NCBI GenBank assembly: GCA_016124425.1
Contig: WGNT01000015.1
Coordinates: 1 to 64,000, forward strand
DNA: 64,000 bases
Reading direction: 5' to 3'
Source of the DNA: Cytophagales bacterium
GTDB taxonomy: Bacteria > Bacteroidota > Bacteroidia > Cytophagales > Cyclobacteriaceae
The notes beneath the pieces are model-generated. The model had not been told where the DNA came from. It searched no databases and saw only the letters and a program-made list of their open reading frames with translations. A program made the position numbers and the translations under genes. Position 1 is the stretch's first letter, and the number at the start of each line of letters is the position of its first letter. Positions 43,348 to 51,921 of this stretch are shown piece after piece.

Positions 43348-44811
43348 TCAGCGCGGCAAATCATTTCCCATGAATTCGTTCGGATTCACCGTTGGAATAG
43401 TCGACCCCCATTTCGCATTGATTGCTTCTATGAAATGGTTGGCAATAAAGGCACTTCCACGGTTGTTTGGATGGACACCGTCAGCTGAGAATCCCCCGTT
43501 TGGCGGGGCTATGGAAGCCGTCAATGGCACGCCGCCTGCACGTACGGTACCTTCTAAGACGTTACGTAACAGTCGATTAACATCTACCAACACCAAACGT
43601 TCCGAATTGGCTTGTACGGCGCTGTTAATAACACCGTTGAAGGTGGCAATTTTTGCCGCTATTTCAGCTTGTTCCGAGGGTATCAAAACGTATTCGTCTC
43701 CCACCGGCACAGATAGACCGATTATATTCAAGGGGCCTCCGACACTCTGCCCGAGCACCTGGGACAACGTTAGTGTAGCCCTGTCGTTTGAATTGCTTTT
43801 CCGTATAGACGGAAGTCCTAGCGCAGAAAGATCTGTCAATGTTTCATCTTCCATCACAAATCCATTTGCCCCGGGGGTGAATTGAATTGTCCGTAGTTGC
43901 CTTTCTTCTTGAGAGATAAGTTGAAATTGCTCCGCCTGTAGCAACCCTGCGTTATAGGGTTGAAAATTAGGGTTTACGAGAGAGACCTGTGCTGACGTAA
44001 GTGGAAGTGCATTCCAAGGTACAAGATTAAAATAAGGCAAAACATTCAAATCAGGAATGTTTGCCACTGCCCCCTTTGCATTTGGGCTTGCCTGTAGAAA
44101 AGCGCCTAACGCAGTTGAATATAACATTGAAAAATTACTATCCGAGGTAAGCAAGGCAGGATTAGCCGCGCCTAGCAGCGCATATCCCAAGACGTCATTT
44201 TTACCAAGCCAAAACGTAAAGAAAGTGCCGCCATTTGCCAAGGCTGCTGCTGCGTCGCCTACTAAGGTGGACGTTCCGGGATTGCTCGCAAATCGCGCAT
44301 ATTCAGGATTAAATGCAGGATGATTTTGCTGGGCAATATTTCCTGTTTCCGGAATTAACGATGTGCCTAAACTGATTCTATTGACACCGAAATTGTTCAA
44401 TGCGGCTTTGTTACCAGCAAAGGGTGTAAATGGATTACCAGGGACAATAGGCGCTGGGAGTATGCTTCCAGTAGTTGGGTTAACCCTTAGAATCAATCTT
44501 CCTAACGCAACACCCCCGGGACCTGGACCAAAAAAGCCAACTTCCGCATTAATGTCAGGTACATTAAAATCGCCTCCGCCAACGGCTTTCATTTGCTCTG
44601 CCAAAATAACCGCAAACGAGTTACGTTGGGAACGGTTATACAGTGCCCCATCCATAACGCCTGCCGTGATAGAAGAGCCAATGCTTACCATTTTCGTAAA
44701 ATCAGCAGCACCGGAACTTGGTTCTTCAACCGGTGCTTCGGGAAAATCATACTGACAGGAAAACGCTACAAAGAGGAAAAAAAATGCTGAAATTTTATAA
44801 ATACTTTTCAT
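43348..44811 (-). CDS. SGNH/GDSL-family hydrolase lipoprotein
   Basis: 487 residues with lipobox AFSC (Cys19). Block I is SIGSSITAG with nucleophile Ser47; block III is LGKNDVLGY; block V is ADGVHPNNRG with the catalytic Asp and His. The triad is therefore complete, as in secreted lipases and carbohydrate esterases of this superfamily. The central part is longer than in small GDSL esterases and rich in Asn, Pro and Ala. The gene starts 11 bases after the TonB-dependent receptor gene, and the two form an operon. This suggests the esterase releases the ligand that the receptor takes up, probably a lipid or acylated compound (inference). Confidence 0.85.
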   Translation of the reverse strand: MKSIYKISAFFFLFVAFSCQYDFPEAPVEEPSSGAADFTKMVSIGSSITAGVMDGALYNRSQRNSFAVILAEQMKAVGGGDFNVPDINAEVGFFGPGPGGVALGRLILRVNPTTGSILPAPIVPGNPFTPFAGNKAALNNFGVNRISLGTSLIPETGNIAQQNHPAFNPEYARFASNPGTSTLVGDAAAALANGGTFFTFWLGKNDVLGYALLGAANPALLTSDSNFSMLYSTALGAFLQASPNAKGAVANIPDLNVLPYFNLVPWNALPLTSAQVSLVNPNFQPYNAGLLQAEQFQLISQEERQLRTIQFTPGANGFVMEDETLTDLSALGLPSIRKSNSNDRATLTLSQVLGQSVGGPLNIIGLSVPVGDEYVLIPSEQAEIAAKIATFNGVINSAVQANSERLVLVDVNRLLRNVLEGTVRAGGVPLTASIAPPNGGFSADGVHPNNRGSAFIANHFIEAINAKWGSTIPTVNPNEFMGNDLPR

Positions 44812-44822
44812 CGTTTTCTGAG

Positions 44823-47705
44823 TTAGTTTAGCAATTCGTCAAAGGTGATGGATAAATAGTAAATTGCTCCCAGGGTAGGGCCGCCAAAGTTCATGATATA
44901 CCTATTGTTAAATACGTTAGAGCCCCCCAGTTTTAAAATGCTTTTTAAACTGCGAAGTCTATAGCTTACCTGTGCGTCCACATTATGAAACTCAGGTACC
45001 TGCCCTATCGCGAAAGAAGATTCCCACAGGAATGCGCTTTGATACCGGTAGGCCACATTGAACCCGAGGTTATCTGTCAGTTTGCGATTACCAAACATGA
45101 TGTTCATTTTGTGCTCGGGCGTGTTGAATCCGAGCAACAGATTCGGATCAATGTCCGTCAATAGCTGATTGAAATTGTAATTTCCACTTAAACTATAGTT
45201 GTTTGGAAGATTGTAGGTTATGCCAATGGCTGCACCATGGGCCCTTACATTTTTATCAATGATGTTTGTATAGGTCTGAAATGTATTCTCTTGCCCAGGA
45301 GTGGTAATGGGTGTGAGAAGGGAAGGTGCGTTAATGGCATTAATAGCGCCCTGATCCGTGGTGATACCTGCTCCTGGAAATACCGGCCCGGGTACTTTCC
45401 GTATTGCAGTCTGGGCGATAAAGTCGGAATAATCGTTGTAGTAATACGCGAAGTCTATCATCAAACGATTGTTTGAGAGGAGCCCCTTGTAACCTACTTC
45501 CGTAGATCGTACTTGTTCCGGCCTAAGATCCGGTAAAGGAGTAGCTGCCTCAAGGAGCGCGGTGGCCGCGGGGCTTATTGGGCTTGCACCTGCACCTACT
45601 GCTGCTGTATAGCGCTGTACGGATCCTAGGGTGAATCCGTTTTCGTAAATCCTATACTTGTCTCTATAGAAGGGAAGTCCTCCTATAAGACGGGCTGAAA
45701 CCACATTGAGATCTATATGTTGGGCCTGCGTTGTCGGCATACGGAATCCTGTCTGGTAGGACAGTCTGAAATTACTGTTTCCTGCTGTATACACCCCGGA
45801 GATGCGCGGGCTAAATTGCCCTTTGAAATTCTCGTTTTTGTCGTAACGTACAGACCCGGTAAGCTTTAACTTATCGTTGAGGAGCCGCTTTGCTCCCTGT
45901 GCAAACGCACCAAGCTCCTGAATCGTAATGTCGTTCCCCTCCACATCTGCGAAAATTGTTCCGTTGGATCGTAGGTCATAAATTCGATACGAACCACCCA
46001 CTTGTAGGTCGATCACACTGATTTCATTTTTGAAATCATATTGCCCCTCCACCATGTTCATTCTGGAGCGGTCATTGAAAAGAGACCCGGCGGGAATTTC
46101 CACACCTCTTATACGACTTGCTTCTGCATTAAAGTCAGTGCTTCCGGGTCCATACCGGCCGACATCTGCTTGGGACCGGGCAAACTGATGGGCAGCTGCT
46201 TGTTGTGCAACCGTGCCAAAGGCTCCCGGAGCTACCTGTTGTTGAGCCAATGCGCCTATGTAATTCAGCGTATACTCTCCAAACCATTGAGAATTCCCCT
46301 TCCACGAGTCATTGATATTCACGCCAGTAAGGTCAGCAATGTAGGAGTCCCCAGAGTTTTCACGGGTTGTGTAGGCTCTGGCAAAGAAATTATCCCCACG
46401 AAGCTCCACCTTATGCTGCGTAATGTTGAAGTTATTAAGCGAATACCTTTGGGCGCCTGTATAAACTGATGTGCCTGACCCATAATTTACTGTATAGGAT
46501 AGTTCAGCGCGATCCGACACCCTGTAATGTAAGGCTCCGTTCAGTTTGTAATTTTTAGCGCCATAATCAACCAAGCTGGGTTCTATGTATCCTGTTCGAG
46601 AAACAACTTGGTCTGGGATGCTCCCGATATAGCCGCCTAATCCTAGGGCATTGGCCTGGGCTTGTATGGCGCCTACGTTCCGAAGTAGCCCAATATTGTT
46701 GGATACTTCGTCACCGAATACGTGGACAAGGTTTTCACCTGGATTGAAAGGTAGATCGCCTTGTGCACTACTGTTAAGATCCGTTCGGTCAGTCCCGTAC
46801 CAGTCTTCAGCTTCCATAAACGACGCATTTATTTTAAATGCTACCTTATTATTAAATGCATGGGCGTACCGGATGGCACCTTCATACATGGGTTGAGGGG
46901 ATTGCGGTTCGCCCGGTCTGCCGCCAATATGGTTGAACCCTTGCTTGTAAAAGGCACTTACTCCTTGATAGTCGAAAGGGCTCTTGCTGTTTACTAACAA
47001 GATCCCGTTAAATGCGTTGGGCCCGTACAAGGCGGAAGAGGCTCCCGGGATAAATTCCAGACTCTCTACATCTAGCTCCGACGGCCCATTGAGGTTACCG
47101 ATAGGAAAGTTTAGCGCTGGAGCCTGCGTATCCATTCCGTCGGTTAATTGCACAAACCTCGTATTTCCCGTCGAGTTGAATCCTCGTGCGTTAAGTATCT
47201 GAAAATTGACGGAAGAAGTTGTTACATCCACCCCCTTTAAATTGGCTATGGCTTTGTAATAAGTATCACTTGCTGTTTCACGTATATCCAGTATATCCAT
47301 TTTTTCAATTGAAACAGGCGACTGAAGAATACTTTCCTCAACACGGGATGCAGAAACTACTACTTCTTGCCCTAAGAACAACTGTTCTTCCAAGCTGATG
47401 GTTAGCCCTTCCACGGAGCCTGACGTTATTTCCCTTTCCTGTGTTGAGAATCCCACCATGGAAAAAACAAGGGTTAATGGGGGATCCTGGTTTACCCGAA
47501 TGCTAAAGTTGCCGTTTAAATCAGTAATTGTGCCGAGGACCTTTCCCTTTACCAGTATATTTACTCCGATAAGAGGGTCGTTAGTTGAAGCTTCTACCAC
47601 TTTGCCAGATATGGTAGTTACCTGTCCAAGTACCTTAAAGCAAACACAAAAAAAGAGCACGCAGGCAGAAAAGGCATGCTGAGAGGATATTGTTTTTGTA
47701 TACAT
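44823..47705 (-). CDS. TonB-dependent receptor
   Basis: 960 residues from the ATG at 47705, which begins the signal peptide (MYTKTISSQHAFSACVLFFCVCFKVLGQ); a longer frame to 47774 adds an implausible leader. Domains: carboxypeptidase regulatory-like domain (about 28-115, ISGKVVEASTNDPLIGVNI), TonB box region QEVVVSASR (about 115-125), plug (to about 245, with GASSALYGPNAFNGILLV), and a beta-barrel to the C-terminal strand YYLSITFDELLN. It is not of the SusC subtype and has no SusD next to it. The GDSL lipoprotein follows directly. The ligand is not deducible. Confidence 0.92.
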   Translation of the reverse strand: MYTKTISSQHAFSACVLFFCVCFKVLGQVTTISGKVVEASTNDPLIGVNILVKGKVLGTITDLNGNFSIRVNQDPPLTLVFSMVGFSTQEREITSGSVEGLTISLEEQLFLGQEVVVSASRVEESILQSPVSIEKMDILDIRETASDTYYKAIANLKGVDVTTSSVNFQILNARGFNSTGNTRFVQLTDGMDTQAPALNFPIGNLNGPSELDVESLEFIPGASSALYGPNAFNGILLVNSKSPFDYQGVSAFYKQGFNHIGGRPGEPQSPQPMYEGAIRYAHAFNNKVAFKINASFMEAEDWYGTDRTDLNSSAQGDLPFNPGENLVHVFGDEVSNNIGLLRNVGAIQAQANALGLGGYIGSIPDQVVSRTGYIEPSLVDYGAKNYKLNGALHYRVSDRAELSYTVNYGSGTSVYTGAQRYSLNNFNITQHKVELRGDNFFARAYTTRENSGDSYIADLTGVNINDSWKGNSQWFGEYTLNYIGALAQQQVAPGAFGTVAQQAAAHQFARSQADVGRYGPGSTDFNAEASRIRGVEIPAGSLFNDRSRMNMVEGQYDFKNEISVIDLQVGGSYRIYDLRSNGTIFADVEGNDITIQELGAFAQGAKRLLNDKLKLTGSVRYDKNENFKGQFSPRISGVYTAGNSNFRLSYQTGFRMPTTQAQHIDLNVVSARLIGGLPFYRDKYRIYENGFTLGSVQRYTAAVGAGASPISPAATALLEAATPLPDLRPEQVRSTEVGYKGLLSNNRLMIDFAYYYNDYSDFIAQTAIRKVPGPVFPGAGITTDQGAINAINAPSLLTPITTPGQENTFQTYTNIIDKNVRAHGAAIGITYNLPNNYSLSGNYNFNQLLTDIDPNLLLGFNTPEHKMNIMFGNRKLTDNLGFNVAYRYQSAFLWESSFAIGQVPEFHNVDAQVSYRLRSLKSILKLGGSNVFNNRYIMNFGGPTLGAIYYLSITFDELLN

Positions 47706-48385
47706 ACTAGTGCAGTTTGGATTATTACATTTTTTTTGCTTTTCCTTTAAGTAATCAATAAGACTATCACACAATAATAACCGTGCAACTTTCCACTAAA
47801 GTGATAAACTTAATTTTGATTTTCAAGAAAATGGTAAAATTTTATTTAATAAATTGTCAGTGAAACAACATACTCTTCCTTTGTTAGACCAGTCTACCAC
47901 AGGAATCCATTCGTTACCGTACAAGAAACCTAATTCCCATTGGCCGCATAGGTACAAAATCCATCTTTTTAATACGATTTTTAACTTGATACGTTACGCA
48001 AATATTTTTATTTCAAAGTGATTTAACTCATCTTGACTGCTAATTACCTAAATATGACGGTAAAACGCTCTTTCGCCATATACTTCGACGTTTTAAATAA
48101 ATTTTAGAAATTGACAGGTTCATTAAGCACCATCCTGTTGCAATAGTAACAAATTTGTGGTATAATTCCACCTTTATGTAATGGGAGACGATGAAAGGTG
48201 AATGAAACGTACCTTCTCGTTTGTCAAACCATTACCTTTTGCATAAAAACGCTCAACCCAAAACAAACATAATAAAATTTTATAAACTAATTGTTATATT
48301 TAAAAAGATAGTTAATCTAATTAAATTTATAATTAAAATATGAATAATATAAATATGTATAAAAATATATATTTTTTTTAAAAAT
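47706..48385. other. Long intergenic region with operator-like site and AT-rich end
   Basis: 680 bases upstream of the TonB receptor without a supported gene. It contains a 16-base operator-like motif (47881-47896) and, from about 48259 to 48385, an extremely AT-rich stretch of runs of A and T. No transposon ends, tRNA or conserved reading frame were seen. The receptor promoter should be in the first 200 bases. Confidence 0.5.
47881..47896. promoter_or_regulatory. Operator-like palindrome, copy 1
   Basis: TTGTTAGACCAGTCTA; the arms TAGAC and GTCTA are inverted around CA. It lies 176 bases before the TonB receptor start. A second copy with 15 of 16 identical bases is at 51798-51813. Binding by a regulator such as a GntR-type dimer is plausible but not shown. 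Confidence 0.4.
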
Positions 48386-48766
48386 TTGGTCTACTTTGTA
48401 TTATACCTACTTTTGATCAATTCTCTAAGGATTGGCATTAGGTACCGATATAACGAGAACGGCAAACTCCCCACTTTTTCGTTTAGTGGGAATAGGAGCA
48501 TCGGCAGGAAAGTTTGGGATTTTAAGCAACTTGTTACTGTCGATCCTAAGAAATTCAAGAAACGGCTTATCGGTTTGTACAGTCCCGATGTGTGGTCAAA
48601 GATCCGTAAAGGTGTCGCTTTTACTTCGCACTTCATAATCCGGAGCCGTTCTCGTAAAATGAATCCGAAGCAGAAAAAGTTGCTGCAAGGGTCATTTCCC
48701 AAACGATTTTTGGGTAAAAAGATATTCTTAGGCTCTGAATGCCTCCTCGGTATTGCATTTGGATAG
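48386..48766 (+). CDS. Doubtful hypothetical protein, 126 residues
   Basis: The frame encodes a short hydrophobic start followed by a very basic sequence (RYRYNENGKLPTFSFSGN, DPKKFKKRLIGLYSPD, RSRSRKMNPKQKK). It follows the AT-rich stretch and has no homologue that I recognise. Frames in other phases over the same bases are also open, so coding is not certain. A worn remnant of a DNA-binding or integrase-like protein is possible, but nothing proves it. Confidence 0.25.
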   Translation: MVYFVLYLLLINSLRIGIRYRYNENGKLPTFSFSGNRSIGRKVWDFKQLVTVDPKKFKKRLIGLYSPDVWSKIRKGVAFTSHFIIRSRSRKMNPKQKKLLQGSFPKRFLGKKIFLGSECLLGIAFG

Positions 48767-48796
48767 CTAAGGGATATAAACCATAATCCAAATACG

Positions 48797-49153
48797 ATGA
48801 CAAAATGTGCATGTATAACGATGATTCTTTACTTGTCGACTTATAATATGGCCACTTACGGACAAAGCAGCGGTGAAATCTGGATAGCTGGAAAGGTTGG
48901 CAACTTGGTTTTATGCGTCATCGTGGGTATTTTACTTGCGTTTGCGTGCCAGTTCTTACTGGCAAATCTTGCAGTTGCTATTGGTATTACCGCTATAGGT
49001 GATGTTCTGGAGATGAGAAATGATTCCGGTTCATCATCTTCCGAAGATAACGGTGATTCGAGATCAACGGGTGTTAAAATATCAAATGGTGTGGGAATTT
49101 TTCTTACAATTTCAATGGCTGTTTTGCTATTGGGTGGGATTGCGGCATTTTAA
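48797..49153 (+). CDS. Small membrane protein, 118 residues
   Basis: It has a signal-like N-terminus ending near ATYGQ, a long hydrophobic pair of helices (GNLVLCVIVGILLAFACQFLLANLAVAIGITAIG, about 35-68), a Ser/Asp-rich linker (DSGSSSSEDNGDSRS) and a final helix (GVGIFLTISMAVLLLGGIAAF). The topology is self-consistent, so it is probably a real inner-membrane protein. No family is recognised. It lies 30 bases after the doubtful gene at 48386, on the same strand. Confidence 0.5.
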   Translation: MTKCACITMILYLSTYNMATYGQSSGEIWIAGKVGNLVLCVIVGILLAFACQFLLANLAVAIGITAIGDVLEMRNDSGSSSSEDNGDSRSTGVKISNGVGIFLTISMAVLLLGGIAAF

Positions 49154-49653
49154 AATGCTATTAACAGTATAAAAGCTAGGCCTCTTTTTGAAACCTGGCT
49201 ATTGTTCTTCCAAGATTCTGACTTGTTTGCTATATTAGAAACCATAGATGGTATCTCATTTAGCAAAATAATGAAAAGTACTTGCCGGACTGAAATTGTC
49301 TCACCATTTGGGTTTAGCAGCTTTTTTTGAGACTTAAAGTATATCCAGATAATTGTCGCTAAACCTAATAGCTCAAAACACTATAAAAATTCACCGCTGC
49401 AAATACCTCGTATATATCCGCGATGTCTAAATCAAACGGCGTAACTAAAGAATGTCAAATTTTGTACAACGGAAATACATTTAAACGAAAAAAAGCATCT
49501 TTGGCATAATATTAGTCCCATGTAGTAGTATATATCGATGTTGTGAAAATTCTAGAAAATTCAGTTTTCACTTTTTTCTGGAAAATCCAAACGGCATAAC
49601 GAATACTTTGTTACCTGCCATTTATTGTACTATTAACTAAACTAACTATTATT
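49154..49653. other. Gene-free interval with a 42-base near-palindrome
   Basis: 500 bases without a supported gene. The main structure is the near-palindrome at 49226-49267, listed separately. The part before 49654 is AT-rich and should hold the promoter of the DUF4136 gene; no clear -33/-7 pair was found. Confidence 0.45.
49226..49267. repeat. 42-base near-perfect palindrome
   Basis: The outer arms TTTGCTA (49226-49232) and TAGCAAA (49261-49267) and the inner arms ACCAT and ATGGT around AG (49241-49252) are perfect. The 8-base segments between pair at five of eight positions. Altogether 17 of 20 positions are complementary around the exact centre. There is no T-run behind it, so it is not a standard terminator. 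Confidence 0.6.
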
Positions 49654-50259
49654 ATGAAAAATTTATCGAGAACTTTCTTATTCGGATTAGCAACACTTGT
49701 TTTTTTCGGTTGCTCATCTAAAAACACCGTAACTGTTGGTGCAGATGAAAGATTAGATGCGAATATTTCGGAGTTCAGAACGTATAATTGGGTGTCTGAT
49801 GCGGGAGAAATGCCAACTACTCATATTTTCTTTGGGTCTCAAGGTACGTATGTGTTTCACAAAGAGCCTGCTAGAAGTGACTTAAAAAAAGCAATTGACA
49901 CCCAGCTTGAGGCAAAAGGCTTTACCAAAACATCAGATAATGCTGATATGCTGGTAAATTACTCCGTTTTGGAAGAAGGGGGGCAACTAAGGACGTATAC
50001 AAGAGAAAACCACTCCTATCTTGGAGAGGGACCTGTAGAGCGTGATGCAGAGATGGTTCAGGTAGAACCAGGAACTATTTTGGTTAATTTTCTAGATGCA
50101 GATACCGGGATGCAGGTTTGGCAAGGATTTGCTTCAGGTGCGCTGGAGGAAAGTGATGCGAAGGACAACAATACCTTGCAGGCTAAAGTAGCTGCCATAT
50201 TCGACCAATTTGATTTTAGTGCTTTTAATATCACCACCCGACAAGCGGCCACTAGATAA
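49654..50259 (+). CDS. DUF4136-family lipoprotein
   Basis: 201 residues with lipobox FFGC (Cys20). The body fits DUF4136: an early DFSEFRTYNWV-type strand (here ANISEFRTYNWVS), then DLKKAIDTQLEAKGFTKTSDNADMLVNYSV in overlapping stretches, and the C-terminal GTILVNFLDADTGMQVWQG with W-x-G-x-A. Members are periplasmic-side lipoproteins of Bacteroidota and Proteobacteria with unknown function, often linked to envelope stress. It is a single-gene unit ending in a strong terminator. Confidence 0.85.
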   Translation: MKNLSRTFLFGLATLVFFGCSSKNTVTVGADERLDANISEFRTYNWVSDAGEMPTTHIFFGSQGTYVFHKEPARSDLKKAIDTQLEAKGFTKTSDNADMLVNYSVLEEGGQLRTYTRENHSYLGEGPVERDAEMVQVEPGTILVNFLDADTGMQVWQGFASGALEESDAKDNNTLQAKVAAIFDQFDFSAFNITTRQAATR

Positions 50260-50815
50260 TCGTTTCACTCCTTTCGTTAAAAAGGAACATAAAGGCAGTT
50301 ATTCGATGAACGAATAACTGCCTTTTTTTATTTTATCAAAAAGCAGCGAAAAATTTTCGTCGATTTCGGAAGTTGTTCAATAACTTAATCCAACAAATGA
50401 TTTGAAAATAGTTCTAATCTCCGCTGAATATAGTTTCATTTGTTTATTAATTCAATAAATAGCGTCCACTTCTAAATTAAATTCTAGGAATGGAACGACT
50501 TTTATAGGAACCTTTTTGTACCTGTTGAGAAACAATTTCCACAGATTGATGCATTTTTGCGAAAAAAATAACAGGAATTTATTAGCAGCCATTTCAATCG
50601 CAAAATGATTTCGCTGTATAGGCTTCTGTAATCGGTGGTTTTGAAAGGAAAACTTGGAGGTTCTGACACTCCCATTTCTTTGGTCTTAGTTAGAATGATA
50701 CCGATTCAGCTTTCGAACGATGTAGGCCCTATTTTTCTGATATTTTAACTTGGTGGCTACTATATTCCCTTAAATCAACTTATTTTTGACTTCTTGATCA
50801 AAACACACTAATCCG
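50260..50815. other. Gene-free interval
   Basis: 556 bases that contain the terminator of the DUF4136 gene at the beginning. The rest is AT-rich and shows no convincing gene, repeat or RNA. The promoter of the exported phosphatase-fold gene must lie near its end. Confidence 0.45.
50294..50329 (+). terminator. Rho-independent terminator
   Basis: A perfect 12-bp stem (GGCAGTTATTCG, loop ATGAA, CGAATAACTGCC) is followed by seven T. It starts 35 bases after the stop of the DUF4136 gene. Confidence 0.92.
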
Positions 50816-51730
50816 ATGAAGCCCATTTTCCTTCTTCCGCTACTTTTAGTCCTATTCATCTGTAATGCGGCTGCACAAAGTACCACCCTTAAAGTAATAA
50901 GCTATAACGTGTGGAATGGCTTTGAGTGGGGAAAGGATTTGACTCGTGAAAAGGCTATGGTACAGTGGCTGAAAGAGCAAGATGCCGACGTGATTGGGTT
51001 GCAGGAACTTAATGCGTTCACTCCTGAGAAATTGGCTTTGCTCGCAAAGCAGTGGGGACACCCGTATTCGCTACTTTTAAAAGAAGAAGGGTACCCTATA
51101 GGTATTACATCCAAAACGCCGCTGGAACTGAAGAGCCGTATGCTTGGAGGTTTTTGGCACGGGATGCTCCATGCAAAAACGAGAGGTATAGATTTCCTAG
51201 TTGTTCATTTAAGTCCACATAGCTGGCAGGTTAGAAGGAGAGAAGCGGAAATAATTTCTTCCTATATCGAAGATGTTATCAACGCAAATCAACAGGAAAA
51301 ATACATGGTACTCGGAGATTTTAACTCTCATTCTCCGTTTGATGCCAATTTTGACCATGCAAACCCGGAGACGCTTAAACAGAATCAGCAGGGAGATAGT
51401 CTACGTTACGCGGAAAAGGGAGCTGATGCCCACCAAACTTTAAGAAACGGTGCCTTTGATTACAGCGTAATGTCCCGATTCCTATCGCTTCCTTTGATCG
51501 ACGTAGTACAAAACCACACAGCGGAAACTAGCAAATCTTCGTTTCCAACTCCGTTGGTCGCTCAGGAACTGTCACCGGAGAAGCGGGCACAGTACCGTCA
51601 ACGAATTGATTACATTATGGTGAGCCCTTATTTTGAATTTCGTTGTATCCGTGCCGAGATCATTAATTCCGGCCCTCCTGATGCCTTATCCGACCATTAT
51701 CCCGTAGTTGCCCTATTTGAATTAGACTAG
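50816..51730 (+). CDS. Secreted endonuclease/exonuclease/phosphatase-family protein
   Basis: 304 residues with a signal peptide (MKPIFLLPLLLVLFICNAAAQ). Family motifs: VISYNVWNGFEW (about 25-36), ADVIGLQELN with the metal-binding Glu (about 56-65), FLVVHLSPHSW, VLGDFNSHSPFD (about 163-174), RIDYIMVSP and the terminal LSDHYPVVA with catalytic Asp-His. All active-site residues are present. Exported members act as nucleases, sphingomyelinases or phosphodiesterases; the sequence does not show which. It is a single gene. Confidence 0.88.
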   Translation: MKPIFLLPLLLVLFICNAAAQSTTLKVISYNVWNGFEWGKDLTREKAMVQWLKEQDADVIGLQELNAFTPEKLALLAKQWGHPYSLLLKEEGYPIGITSKTPLELKSRMLGGFWHGMLHAKTRGIDFLVVHLSPHSWQVRRREAEIISSYIEDVINANQQEKYMVLGDFNSHSPFDANFDHANPETLKQNQQGDSLRYAEKGADAHQTLRNGAFDYSVMSRFLSLPLIDVVQNHTAETSKSSFPTPLVAQELSPEKRAQYRQRIDYIMVSPYFEFRCIRAEIINSGPPDALSDHYPVVALFELD

Positions 51731-51797
51731 CATTGTTTTTAAGGCCAAGTCCCTTATTGCTGTCACTGACGGTAGACCATCCGCGTTAACAGTTGAT

Positions 51798-51813
51798 TTG
51801 TCAGACCAGTCTA
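51798..51813. promoter_or_regulatory. Operator-like palindrome, copy 2
   Basis: TTGTCAGACCAGTCTA, 15 of 16 bases identical to the site at 47881. It lies between the converging phosphatase-fold and aminotransferase genes, where no promoter for either is expected. This makes a binding role here less obvious. Confidence 0.35.
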
Positions 51814-51921
51814 ATTTGAATGATATCCTTTCTCATTAATTAGATGGGCGAAGCTATCTCCTTAGGTTCAGAGAAAGTATGGTTCCGGTCCAAAGACTGT
51901 ATCATACCTAGGTTAGAGTAT

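Noticed and set aside
49298-49333. Inverted repeat GTCTCA/TGAGAC
   Set aside because: The arms are only six bases with a loop of more than 20, which is expected by chance in a 500-base AT-rich region.
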